Source of the DNA: Saururus chinensis
Lineage: Eukaryota > Streptophyta > Magnoliopsida > Piperales > Saururaceae
Assembly (NCBI GenBank): GCA_035235625.1
Contig: CP141142.1
Coordinates: forward strand, 34,420,995-34,484,994
DNA: 64,000 nt
Direction of reading: 5' to 3'
Shown piece by piece: positions 11,041-21,354 of this stretch. The notes below the pieces were generated by a model, which worked only from the letters and a program-made list of their open reading frames with translations, did no database searches and had not been told where the DNA came from. The number at the start of each line of letters is the position of its first letter. Position 1 is the first letter of the stretch. Position numbers and translations under genes: made by a program.

Positions 11041-12109
11041 AACCTCAAACGAGTAAGCATTTATGACTTTATTATTTTAGTGTATCTTTTAGTAAATATA
11101 TATGCTTCTTAATTAGTTGACTTAAGATGCTAATAATATATATGTTTTGCTCTTATATGATCTGCTATGATATGCCCTAGTCTGTTATGCTATGCTTTAC
11201 TCTGTGAAAGAATGATATGCCTGACTCAGACTTATTTATTAGATTTTGTCTAACTAATATCAATTTATCAGATTATAAGTATATGAAATATATGATGTTA
11301 TGATGTATTATGAATGTATTAGTCGTTACATAAAACTACAGTGGGATCCGGTTGTATTGGAATAACATAATAGATTTTATCCAATACATATGTAGGCAAC
11401 CAATGTTACTACAACATTGGCCTGATCCGATTATTTATAAAATATATGTTTGTTCTGTTGAGCGCGCAGTGAAGCACTCAAGCTCTGCTATGCCGATTTG
11501 TACTAAGAAAAAGTAAATAATCCCCTTGTTCTCTCCTTGAGGCTTTTATAAAAGAGTTGACTAGTTTTGATTTTGAGAAACATACATAACTCATCACAAA
11601 ACATACACTCTTTGTATATTTATGTATAAAATATGTTGAAAAGTCACCCCTAATGAAGAGACATCAAAACCCTTCAAAAAGAGACATTTATTTACTGTTA
11701 AAACACGAAATGGTGGGTGCAACGATTGATTGCCCACATATAGCGACTGACCGCTTAAGAAAAAATTCAAAACAATTCAACTAATCGATCACCCATAAAA
11801 TGAATTCTTCGTAAAGTTTTTTCGAGAGTTTAGTGATCGATAACTGATCAATTGGTTCACACACCGATTGATCACTTTGATGATTTTATGATAAAAACTC
11901 AGCATCAAATGTGTACTTTAATCACCATTATAATGTATCAACAAGCAAAATTAAATCTTTTTGCGTCCCAATGTGAATTATCTTTCTGGGAATAAGCACA
12001 CTATTCTATGATCTCTGTGCTCAACACTACGCTAGTCAATGGCGGCACTCCGATGAATGGCAAAGAGCGGAAAGCAGTATGAAATCCAAATTTGTGGATA
12101 ATCTAGCAA

Positions 12110-12799
12110 TAGGGGTGCTCATGGACATTCGTAGTCCGGATGTCCATCCGTGTCCGCATCCGTTTTTATATAGAACTGACAATTTGTGTCCGGGGTAGAC
12201 ACAAACCATATTTTTTGTCCGGCCTAATGGGGAGCTATGGACATGGATATACCCTTCTCACTTTTCATAGAAGTCTGCATCTGCCACGCTTACCCAATAC
12301 TCTTATAAATATTAGTGTCTTACAAAATACTAGAGGCAAATAAATGGAATTTAGTACCCATGTAGCATGTTAGGACAGTTCTAACATGCTACATAGGTAC
12401 TTAACAACTTAAAAATATAAATTCAATATTTATGTAGTGTAAGACAGTCCTAATATGCTCCACAGGCACCGGACAACTTGATAACATAGATCCAGAACCT
12501 ATGTAGCATGTTAGAAAAATCTTAACATGCCACATAGGTATTAGACAACTTAAAGCATAAATCTAGTATGTATGTAGCATGTTAGGATAGTTTTAGCATG
12601 CTATATAGCTATTAGACAATTTGAATTGAAATAAAATTTAGATGTTGAAGTATTTTTCCTTGTCCGTTTATGTTCGTAGCAGATAAACTTCAAAAAAATA
12701 TGATATGGATTAGGGCAGACACAAGTAAGGAGTATGCAGACGGCAGACTGACATAGACAACCCTATGTCTATGTCCATTTCTACCTGTGAGTACCCCTA
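12110..12799. mobile_element. Non-autonomous hAT-like element
   Basis: Terminal inverted repeats TAGGGGTGCTCA and TGAGTACCCCTA. The flanks TCTAGCAA and TTTAATAA are a plausible but weathered 8-bp target duplication (5 of 8). The insertion point matches sequence that is continuous in R2 near 13620. Internal sequence contains GTCCATCCGTGTCCGC-like strings shared with the element at 32919-33598. No transposase. Confidence 0.65.
12357..12640. repeat. Four hairpin units, about 71 bp each
   Basis: Units start near 12360, 12432, 12501 and 12572. Each has ATGTAGCATGTTAGGA followed within a few bases by its reverse complement TCTAACATGCTACAT, then a spacer with ACAACTT. Each unit could form a stem of about 15 bp. 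The array lies wholly inside the hAT-like element. Confidence 0.75.
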
Positions 12800-13883
12800 T
12801 TTAATAATTCATCAAGAATTATGATCATAAATGAGCTTTTGAAAACAAATTAAAATAAAAAAAAATCTACTACTTACTCTTTTGATTCGCAGAAATCTTA
12901 TACAACTCAAGCAAAGGGAGCTAATGGGCCTTCTTGGTGGTCATTGCACAAATAAAAAATATGACTTAAGATGCTTTGTTGACAACCTAAAGGAATTACT
13001 CTCCTGTCTTATATTAAGTGTTTTGTTTAGTTTTTAAAATTATTTAATTTTTAAACCTAAACAGGACAATTGATATGAGACAAGAGGTTTATCACGATTG
13101 GTCAATTAGTTCACTTGGCTAGAGAGTTGCTAAGTGGGAGCAAACTATCTAGGCTAGGCTCCGTTCCGACGTTAACCATTTCATTTTAGAAGTTAACTTT
13201 CTGCTCCTGCATTAACCATTTCTTTTATCATATTTATTGTGGTTATTTAATGTCTGGCCCCTTTGCTCTATTACCTGAATGAAAGTTTATTTACTGTTTC
13301 ATGTAGGAATGTTGAAGGGTTTTCCTATTAAGTCATTATGAGTTCAATTCTTTTAAGCTTTCCCCCTGGAAAGCTGAGGTCGTAAGGTCATTGCCCTCTT
13401 GTTGGCCGTAATCACTTCAAGGTTTTGGATCCCAAATAAGTGTCCACCTAACGAACAAGAATCTTGTATCAAGTGTGTACTTCAATTAATGACCATTATA
13501 ATGTATCATCAACAGGCAAAATAAAATTTTTGACGTCCCAATGTGAATTATCTTTGTAATGGCGGCCGGCCATTGATTAGCGGAGAGCTGGAAGCAATGT
13601 GAAATAAAAAAATTATGGATCATTTAGCAATTCCTCAAGAATTATGATCATAAATGAACTTCCCAAAGTAAATTAAAATATAAAAATTTACTCCCTACTC
13701 TTCTTAATCATAGAAATCTTCTTTTTTTTATTTTATATTTTAAAGGTGATTTTAAGCCAAAACTATGTAGAGCAAAATTCTCATTTCACTTGTTAAACAA
13801 TTTACTTAAAATGGCTCTTATGTCTAATGAATAAGCATAGCCAATGGAGTAGAATCTGTTCTGTATGCCTTGAAAAAATCAAT

Positions 13884-13962
13884 GGCCCATGCAGGATTCG
13901 AACCTGGCTAGTCTAGCTCCCGCAATGCAATGCAAGAGTTGAGCAGAGTGAGCTAATGGACC
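13884..13962 (-). pseudogene. tRNA-Ile-like sequence (copy in R2)
   Basis: The reverse complement starts GGTCCATTAGCTC and ends GGTTCGAATCCTGC + ATGGGCC. The ends pair as a 7-bp acceptor stem, and the T-arm/B-box (GGTTCGAATCC) is intact. The middle lacks a normal D-arm and anticodon arm and has a few extra bases (79 in total). Ends and T-arm resemble plant tRNA-Ile; as written it is not expected to be a working tRNA. Confidence 0.6.
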
Positions 13963-14249
13963 TTGAGGCTGTTTTACCGATAAAAATTATATGACGCAGA
14001 GGGAGAGTATCATTTATCACAATTGGACAATTAGTTCACTTTGCTAGAAAGTTGTTACGTGGGAGGAAACTTGCCAGGCTTCCACATTAACTATTTTATA
14101 TTTTTACATATTCATTGTGGTTATTTTATGTTTAGCCCCTTTACTCTATTCCCTGAATGAAAATTTCATTTACAATTTGATGTAGGAAGGTTGAAGGGTT
14201 TTTCTATGGAACATGCTTCTATATTTGGATTTCAAAACCCCCTAAGAAA

Positions 14250-14455
14250 TATTTCCCCATCCATATTAATAGTTACATTTAGAAAAAAAAAAAAAAGCTT
14301 GTCCCATATTAATAACTCCAATTGAGTTGGGTTAGTATTTAAAATAATCTCTCATGACTCAAAAGTTTATTTTTTATTATTTTAATTATAGCTCCCAATA
14401 TTTAATAAAAAATACTATTTTTTTTCAAATTGGGTAATTAATATGGGATAGAGGA
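14250..14455. mobile_element. Stowaway-like MITE
   Basis: Degraded TIRs around CCCCATCCATATTAATAG and TTAATATGGGATAGAGG enclose about 200 AT-rich bases, including TTAGTATTTAAAAT. This is the CTCCCTCCGTCCCATATTAAT-type Tc1/mariner MITE common in plants. Confidence 0.6.
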
Positions 14456-14850
14456 CATGATTTTTTTTTTACCAATTTTGGAGTTGTATTACAATTATGC
14501 CCATAAATCAGGTACGCTAGCCATCAGAGTGGCTGCTACTGAATCCAGTAATTGACAATTACATTGCGCTGAGCTGTGAGATTTTTTATTTATGTGAAGC
14601 CAACGTCAATGTCTCCCTGAAGAAGTTGTGTTAAAATACGATTTTTGCCACAGCTGAAGAACTAACTACTCTGTATACCATGCAATGAAGCAAACTTTGG
14701 CATGTGATAAGGGTTGTTTGTGATTAATGCCATCATGGGCCACTTTTTATCGCCAATGGATGGGAATGCCTACTGCCATGGTGAAAGGGCATTTTTGGCT
14801 TGAGATCTGCCTGTCCTTGCATATAGTTGAGGGTGTGTGTCTTATCAATC

Positions 14851-15539
14851 CCCCCAAAAAAGTGAAAAATATTTGAAATTTTTATGAAATTAAATATATA
14901 GTTTTAGTTAATTAGGAGAATTTATTTGAAAAGATTTAAGTTATCAATGATGATTATTTTATCTATAATGAATTAATTGATTTTCATCATCCAAACCGCG
15001 TTGATTGACTGGGCCCAAAAAAGTGAGTCCTATAATGTTTAAACGGTGAAGTCGGTTTATCACGCATGACCCTCGACGTAACTGAAACATATTTTTTTTA
15101 AAAAAAGTTAGCCACTGAATTTCTCTTGTGATTAATACAACATAGGATATAAACGTGCGAACATTTTTTCTAGAAGCCCATATAGTTGGGACCCAACTCT
15201 GGGTCATGAATGGGCCCCCTCAAACTAGGAATGGATAGTTTTATTTCCATATGAAATGTGGTCCCCTTTCATCTGCACATTTGGAATTCAACTGTGTATA
15301 ATTTATTTAAAGATAGTGCAAAATATAAGGGTTTTATCCTAAATATTGCATTATCTTGCATTTTATGTAAGTCGGATTTGGAAAATACGGAACACATATT
15401 TTTGAGTGTGGCTACTCAAGATGGATCATAAGTTCTATTTTCAAACTCTTGCGAGTTTACATTTCTTGTTGGCATCTTCCCAAGCTCTTAATCATATTGC
15501 TTCATTAAGCAGGTCTATCCTGGAACTTGGAAAAAGTAT
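14851..15539. other. Spacer between R2 and R3
   Basis: 14850-15000 is collinear with 40530-40670 (both end in CATCCAAACYGCGTTGAT). The rest is unique AT-rich DNA apart from the possible LINE trace at about 15330-15440. No intact gene. Confidence 0.55.
15330..15440 (+). pseudogene. Possible LINE zf-RVT fragment
   Basis: One frame reads CILCKSDLENTEHIFL, and after a one-base shift ECGYSRW. That resembles the C-x2-C...E-x2-H-x3-C...W pattern of the zinc-binding domain at the end of plant LINE reverse transcriptases. It is short, with nothing recognisable upstream. Confidence 0.35.
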
Positions 15540-15996
15540 CATTAGGTTTTGGATCCCAAATAAGTGTCCACCTAACGAACAAGGAATCTTGTTTCAAATA
15601 TGTACTTCAATTAATGACCATTATAGTGTATCATCGACAGGCAAAATAAATTCTTTTGACGTCCCAATGTGAATTATCTTTGTAATGGCGGCCGGCCATT
15701 GATTAGCGGAGAGCAGGAAGCAATATGAAATAAAAAATTATGGATCATCTAGCAATTCCTCAAGAATTATGATCATAAATGAACTTCTCAAAGCAAATTA
15801 AAATATAAATATCTACTCCCTACTCTTCTTATTCATAGAAATCTTTTTTATTATTATTTTATATTTTAAAGGTAATTTTAAGCCCAAACTATGTAGAGCA
15901 AAACTCTCATTTCACTTGTTACACAATTCACTTAAAATGGCTCTTATGTATATCCAATGGAGTAGAATCTGTTCTCTATGCCTTGAAAAAATCAAT

Positions 15997-16070
15997 GGCC
16001 CATGCAGGATTCGAACCCGGCTAGTCTAGCTTCCGCAATGCAAGAGTTGAACAAAGTGAGCTAATGGACC
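15997..16070 (-). pseudogene. tRNA-Ile-like sequence (copy in R3)
   Basis: 74 bases; the reverse complement begins GGTCCATTAGCTCAC and ends GGTTCGAATCCTGC + ATGGGCC, so the acceptor stem (one G-T pair) and T-arm are kept. The centre is not a normal cloverleaf. Confidence 0.6.
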
Positions 16071-16469
16071 TTGAGGCTGTTTCACCAATATAAATTATAT
16101 GACCTCATTCAACATTGCATAAGGAACTTCTTTCATTGCCTAAAAGGATTATTTTCTTTGTCTCATTTTTATGTCTTATTTAGTTTTCAAATTAATTAAT
16201 TTTAAAAAAACCAAATAAGACAATCATTTATCACAATTGGACAATTAGTTCACTTTGCTGGAAAGTTGCTACGTGGGAGGAAACTTGCCAGGCTTCCACA
16301 TTAACCATTTTAAATTTTTACATATTCATTGTGGTTATTTTATGTTTAGCCCCTTTACTCTATTCCTTAAATGAAAATTTCATTTACAGTTTGATGTAGG
16401 AAGGGTGAAGCTAGGGTTTTTCTATTGATCATGCTTCTTTAATTTGGATTTCAAAACCCCCTAAGAAAT

Positions 16470-16665
16470 AATTCCTTATCCATATTAATAGTTATATTTA
16501 GAAAAAAAAGCTTGTCCCATATTAATAGCTCCAATTGAGTGGGGTTAGTATTTAAAATAGTCTCTCATAACTCATAAGTTTATTTTTCATTATTTTAGTT
16601 ATAGATCCCAACATTTAACAAAAAATACTATTTTTTCAAATTGGGCGATTAATATGGGATAGAGG
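16470..16665. mobile_element. Stowaway-like MITE
   Basis: Same position inside the block as the element in R2. Ends are ATCCATATTAATAG and TTAATATGGGATAGAGG. Shared between R2 and R3, so inserted before those copies separated. Confidence 0.6.
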
Positions 16666-16801
16666 ACATGAATTTTTTATTGCCAATTTTGGAGTTGTAA
16701 CACAATTATGCCCATAAATCAGGTATGCTAGCCATCAGAGTGGTTGCTATTGAATCCAGTAATTGACAATTACTTTGCGCTGAGCTGTGAGATTTTTTAT
16801 T

Positions 16802-18243
16802 GGGAAAATTATATAAATAATAAAAAAAATATTTACCAAAATAAACCACTTTGGGAAATATTTTCCAAAGTGGTGTTCCTTTTGGCGCCTGCATGGCTTT
16901 TTTTTAAAGTTGATTTCGTTGTTTAGAAGGACGAAATTGGTTTTAAGCAAATTTTGTCCTTTTAAACGATGAAACCATTTTAAGTTGACCCAGTTTCGTC
17001 GTTCAGAACGATGAAATTCACTTAAGCTAATTTTGTTGTTCTGAATGACAAAATTACCATATTACCCATTTATGCGTTTAGTCGGCAACAATGCTGAACG
17101 ACAAAATCAAAATACTTTTTTTAAAAAAACTATTTGAAACTAATTTTATCACCTGTCCCAGTTCATTCATTCAAAGCATACACAATACATACATAATTGC
17201 ATTCATTCCACCCATTCCATGCATAACAAATATAACATTGAAGTACATCATAGACGAGTATCAAATATATTACATCACAAGTCAAAAAATGTTTAGTTTA
17301 AAATAAACATATAAAAAAAGTAATGTCATAATCTCCTACATCCTCGACCTCGTCCTCGATAGTAGTGTACGAGCTCGTCATGATCTGCCTCTAGCTCTGG
17401 TTGTGGCTCGGGCTCGGGCTGTGACTCCAGGTCCGGCTCCAGCTCTGGCTCTGGCTCAGCGTAAGTAATAGATGGTACAACACGAGCTGGGTGATGTCAT
17501 CTATAATATAAAATCAGATTTGGCTGAGCTACATGTGCAGTGTCCAGAAATGATAAACCTGGAGGAGAGCTATATGCTGTTGATGATGATGGAATATTAG
17601 GGAATGAAGAGTTCATCAACTGCGTCTGAGCAGCCTCGTCGACAGCATAATCTCTATGAACATCAATGATCACCGAATGAAGCAATAGCAAGCTACGAAT
17701 GAAATCATCAGACTCTCTAATCACCAACTGACATGCTACTGATAAGTCCTCGTGTGAAGTATGAGTGATAAGTGCATCAGTCAAATTTGCATGCGTACGT
17801 CGAACTAGACGAAGCTATAAAAAAATAAATTAAATATTAGATAAATAATTAAAAAGAAATAAAAAAATAATATATACCTTAATTAACAAAGTTGTACTTA
17901 CTAGAGCTGCCTCTGACACTCTCCTAGGCTGATATGTCATCTCCTCTACATCATCACGCGGTAAAATATATTGTTTATGCATATTAATATCATTCTCGAT
18001 CTATACAATAGAATATTACATTTGATCGTAATTTTCCATCTTCTTCGATCCCACCCAACCTTGTTTGCTACTTGCATCTCAAATTCATCATATGTCAAAG
18101 GTTTCTTAATTAATAATCCTTCCGTGCGTCCGTTATAGGTAAGTAAAAAACTAAAAATTCCTTCTGCCATTTCTATTCAATTAATTCATAAACAATAAAT
18201 TAAATTAATATTAGATTAAGCAAACTAATACTAACATCTACCC
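16802..18243 (-). mobile_element. Mutator-like element, right end lost
   Basis: Starts GGGAAAATTAT at 16802 and carries the family terminal repeat: an AT-rich part, then ACTTTGGGAAATATTTTCC, AAGTGGTGTT and GGCGCC, then several GACGAAAT/ATTTCGTC inverted pairs. A MuDR-like gene lies inside on the minus strand, starting at the right. The matching right terminal repeat is not seen before duplicated host sequence resumes near 18243, so the element is truncated. It is the only family member here that carries a gene resembling transposon coding sequence. Confidence 0.65.
17340..18170 (-). pseudogene. MuDR-like N-terminal gene fragment
   Basis: ATG at 18170 (minus) opens MAEGIFSFLLTYNGRTEG..., continuing LTYDEFEMQVANKVGWDRRR, the style of the N-terminal domain of plant MuDR transposases. 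Further pieces, apparently separated by introns, read ILPRDDVEEMTYQPRRVSEA near 17960-17900 and a 95-codon block at 17784-17497. The tail near 17460-17345 is rich in Glu-Pro repeats (PEPEPELEPD) and ends in Arg-Gly. No DDE catalytic core or SWIM zinc finger is present, so it could not transpose. Exon joins are inferred, not proven. Confidence 0.45.
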
Positions 18244-18492
18244 TAACCAAACTATTGCTAACTATTGATTAGACAAAGTGTGATGGAAGGAAAATAAGAG
18301 ACTCAAATCTACTGACTCAAATCCACTGGGAAGTTTTCTCCCTCAGCCAGCGTGAGGCACACCAATGGCAAAAGAACAAGAAGCACATCCTATTATTTGT
18401 CTAGTTCAGGAATAAAATAGAAGGGTAGGCCACCACATGCTGAGACGTACGCCCTCTGTCTTAGATTAATAGGTCCATAGAAAAAAAAAGTA

Positions 18493-19677
18493 AGGAAATT
18501 TATGTAAATAATATTAAAAAAATAAATAATTACTAAAATTGAGCACTTTAGGAAATATTTTCTAAAGTGGTGTTTCTTTTGGCCATCTAGGTGCCAGCCA
18601 AGAGCTGGCGCCTATGTGGTTTTTTTAAAAAAAAAATTTATTTCATCTTTCTGAATGACTAAATCAATACAAATGTACTCGTTTCATACTTTAGAAGGAC
18701 AAAATCAATACTAATGTACTGGTTTCATCCTTCAAAAGGACGAAATTACTAATTTTGCCTTTTTGATACTATGTATTGGTTTTGTCTTTCAGAATGATAA
18801 AATTAGTACTTGTACTAAATTCGTCCTTTTTAAGGATAAAATCAACAAAAACCCATGTCCTTCCCTCTCTCTCCTCTTTTTTCTCTTTCTCTTCTCAGTC
18901 TCTTCTCTCTCTTCACTCTCTCTTCTCATTCTCTTCACTCTCTCTTCTCTCTCTCTCTCCTATCTCTCTCTATTTACTCTCTCTCTCCTCTTTTCTCTCT
19001 CTCACCTATCTCTCTCTCTCTCCTCTTCTCTCTCTATTCACTCTCTCCTCTTCTCTCTCTTCACTCTCTCTCCTCTCTTCTTTCTCTATCTCTCTCCTTG
19101 TCTTTCTTAAATAGAACTATTAATTTAAGAGAGCGAGTGTTTTATGGGAAATAGAAAGAAGAGAGGAGAGAGAGTGAAAAGAGAGAGAGGAGAGAGTGTG
19201 TGTGAAGAGAGAAGAGAGAGTGAAGAGAGAGAGAAGAAGAGAGAGAGTTGAAAGAGAGAAAGAGGAGAGAGTGAATAGAGAGAAAAAGGAGAGAGAGTGA
19301 ATAGAGAGAAAAGAGAGAGAGAAAGAGGAGAGAGAGTAAATAGAGAGAAAGAGGAAAGAGAGTGAATAAAGAGAGAGAGAGAGGAGAGAAAGTGAATAGA
19401 GAGAGAGGAGAGAAAAAGAATAGAGAAAGAAAGAGGAGAGAGAGGGAAGGACATGGGTTTTTATTGATTTCGTCCTTTTGAAGGATGAGATTCATGTTTT
19501 TTTTAGTACATTAATATTGATTTCGTCCTTCTAAGTGACGAAATCAAATTTTTTTAAAAAAACCATGTAAGTGTTGGAGCCTATGTGGCTAAAGGCGACA
19601 CCACTTTAGAAAATATTTCCCAAAGTACATAATTGAAATAATTATTTATTTTTTAATAATATTGAAATAAATTTCCT
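18493..19677. mobile_element. Fold-back Mutator-like element
   Basis: 1185 bp. Ends AGGAAATTTATGTAAATAAT and its approximate inverse, followed by the family palindrome (GGAAATATTTTCT), AAGTGGTGT and GATTTCGTC-type units. Flanks AAAAAAGTA and GAAAAAGTA match at 8 of 9 bases, fitting the 9-bp Mutator duplication. The whole element is one long inverted repeat with no coding capacity. Confidence 0.75.
18855..19455. repeat. Pyrimidine/purine palindrome
   Basis: A CT-only arm (18855-19105) is followed after about 35 bases by a GA-only arm (about 19145-19455); both arms border CATGTCCTTCCCTCTCTC in opposite orientations. It could extrude as a long hairpin. Open frames here encode only Ser/Leu/Phe runs. 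Confidence 0.8.
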
Positions 19678-20337
19678 GAAAAAGTATGTACCATATTAAT
19701 AGCTTCATTTAGTACAATTTAAGTAATTGAGTTCTTAAAAAAGAGTATTACAAACTTATTATCTCTTCTTTTAGATATAGGTTTCACCATTCAATAAAAA
19801 CCACTATTTTTCAAATGTAGCTATTAATATGGGACAAAAGGAGAATTAGTTTATCATTAATTTACTAACCCATCCAAGCATATTTGTTGCCCGAAAATAC
19901 TAACTACAAGACTTGTTAGTATGAGCCCGAGCTTCTTATGTATAAGTTAAAGGGAAAATTATTTAAATAATATTTTAAAAAATTATTTATTGAAATAAAG
20001 CACTTTGAGAAATATTTCTCAAAGTGGTGTTAGTTTTGGCCACGTAGGCATTAGCCAAGCACTGGCGCTTGCGTGACTTTTTTCTAAATTTAATTGATTT
20101 CATCATTTGGAAGGACGAAATTACATTTAAGTTGATTTGATCCGTCCAAAGGACGAAATCCTTAAGTTAGATTTCGTCCTTTTGGAAGGACAAAATCTCC
20201 ATACGTCCTACTTTGCATGCAGATGCTTCTCTCGTAGACACTATACAGTAGACATGATTCTCACATAAATTTTCACGCGTTGAAGCAGCGGTGTTGCAGA
20301 CCACGTCATCACTCCTTTAATCATATGTTGTTTGACT

Positions 20338-20937
20338 TCATGTTTTCCATCTTTGATAACTACATTTGTCAAACTCCTCCTTGGTGACAGAGTCTTTGAT
20401 CCTGTTGGGAATGGAGGCCTTCCCTTCCTCAATCTTGCTCCTCATCAACTTCACCTCTTTGGGATGGTGGGTCTTCAATTCTTGCTCCAACTCCTTGATT
20501 CTGCTAAAAATGGACATCCTTTCGTCCCTCTCCTGGTCTGGATTTTGCATGGCCCTCTCTACTAGCATTTGCCTCAGCTTTTGCATAAGTGGATAGTTGA
20601 GGCTGCAAGGGTTGTCGATGTAGTTGAGGACGTGCTGTGCTTCCGCCACCCTGAGCAAGTCCTTCTCACAGAACCTCAACTCCAGCAGCTCCCCGTTATT
20701 TCCAACATTAAGGACCCTCCTGTCGACCTTGCTCACCACATGCTTGACGGTGTCCTTGAAGTTCTCCTCCACAAGCCGGAGGTCCATGGCCTGGGACAAG
20801 GCCACAATGTAGGTGGATGACATGAGCTTCAGTATTTCAACTTCACTGATGTCGTCTTCTCCACATTGCCTTGGAGGCCTTCTCGCCTCAGCATGCAGAA
20901 TTGAGGCCAGGGGTGCTTTCTCCCAAGAGTTGTACAC
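20338..20937 (-). pseudogene. Phenylalanine ammonia-lyase C-terminal fragment
   Basis: PAL deaminates phenylalanine to cinnamate. The 199-codon frame contains EILKLMSSTYIVALSQAMDL, LRLVEENFKDTVKHVVS, GNNGELLELRFCEKDLL, YIDNPCSLNYPLMQKLRQML and ELKTHHPKEV, in family order; these belong to the C-terminal helical/shielding part of PAL. The MIO-forming Ala-Ser-Gly active site and everything N-terminal are missing. After IPNRIKDSVTKEEFDKC the match is lost (internal deletion), so the normal C-terminus is also absent. PAL is usually about 700 residues. The first about 30 residues (MYNSWEKAPLAS...) do not look like PAL. It lies inside a MULE and is a captured gene fragment. Confidence 0.85.
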
Positions 20938-21354
20938 GACGGCATTGTCTTCTACAACACACTAGATATGCGATGTTGCCTCCCCATCCCTTGTAGTGAC
21001 ACCACCTAGGTACTACATGATTGTGGTGCATGGGAGATGCTCAACCATGGGCAATGGCTCGGGATCGGATAATAGTTTAGTGGCTGCTATGCTTGCGAAT
21101 TTCTATTCTTCGTGCAAGGGAAGTTTGGTGTCTACGTTTAAAGGGTAGAGAAAGAAGTGACGGTCCAGAAGGAGGATATGAGGTCGTCTCTGCATTTCAG
21201 TTAACGGAAAAGAACAAGAAAATGAAGAGAAGCATAAACAGAAAACTGTCAGTGTATTTATTAAGTGTAATAGTGTTTGTTTTTTTTAGTTGGTGCCGTT
21301 CAATTTCCATTCATTTCTGGCCATGGTGCTGCTGTTGATTTGCACTTGCAGTTA

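Larger units (their letters stand above)
9788..11600 (+). mobile_element. LTR-like segment (TGTAACA family), copy 1
   Basis: Begins TGTAACACCCC at 9788 and is related over its first few hundred bases to the reverse complement of the LTR ending at 23544. Shared blocks include AAATGGAGGTC, the TGTCATATAGG + GGG(A/C)CC region, a GC-rich variable part, and a CCCTATAAAT promoter. It ends around CATCACA near 11597, but the 5-bp duplication there is poor (AAGAA versus AAACA), so the right end is uncertain. No retroviral coding sequence is present, so it is best read as a solo LTR or truncated LTR. Confidence 0.55.
11887..13319 (+). repeat. Spacer repeat block R1
   Basis: First copy of a roughly 1.3-1.5-kb noncoding block seen again at 13320, 15540, 29400, 30690 and 37560. 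Shared landmarks are TGTGTACTT + ACCATTATAATGTATC, GACGTCCCAATGTGAATTATC, an ATTATGATCATAAATGA segment, a tRNA-like segment (here only the end, near 12910-12930) and TTCATTGTGGTTATTT-like sequence. It is interrupted by the hAT element at 12110-12799. No gene seen. Confidence 0.7.
13320..14850 (+). repeat. Spacer repeat block R2
   Basis: Second and fullest copy of the spacer block. It runs from AAGCTTTCCCC + GCTGAGGTCGTAA, through TGGCGGCCGGCCATTGATTA, a full tRNA-like segment and Stowaway sequence, to GTACGCTAGCCATCAGAGTG, GACAATTACATTGCGCTGAG and AATGCCTACTGCCATGG. The order of landmarks is the same in the other copies. No coding sequence recognised; the block may be spacer from a once tandemly duplicated locus. 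Confidence 0.75.
15540..16801 (+). repeat. Spacer repeat block R3
   Basis: Third copy of the spacer block, closest to R2 (shared TGGCGGCCGGCCATTGATTA and GACAATTAC + TTGCGCTGAGCTGTGAG). It stops abruptly at TTTTTTATT where the MULE begins at 16802; in R2 the same sequence continues TTATGTGAAGCC. Confidence 0.75.
18448..19846. mobile_element. Stowaway-like MITE split by a MULE
   Basis: The left part (CCCTCTGTCTTAGATTAATAG) ends at 18492 and resumes at 19678 with CCATATTAATAGC, closing with CTATTAATATGGGAC. The intact counterpart in tract B is 41355-41538. The fold-back MULE inserted into it. Confidence 0.6.

Noticed and set aside
10750..11056. Overlapping frames of 67-86 codons
   Set aside because: By-products of an about 60-bp minisatellite whose unit is not stably in one frame.
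18763..19495. Several open frames over 90 codons on both strands
   Set aside because: All are Ser/Leu/Phe runs read from the CT/GA palindrome of the fold-back MULE.
20338..20937. Working PAL enzyme
   Set aside because: Lacks the active-site half and the normal C-terminus and lies inside a MULE.
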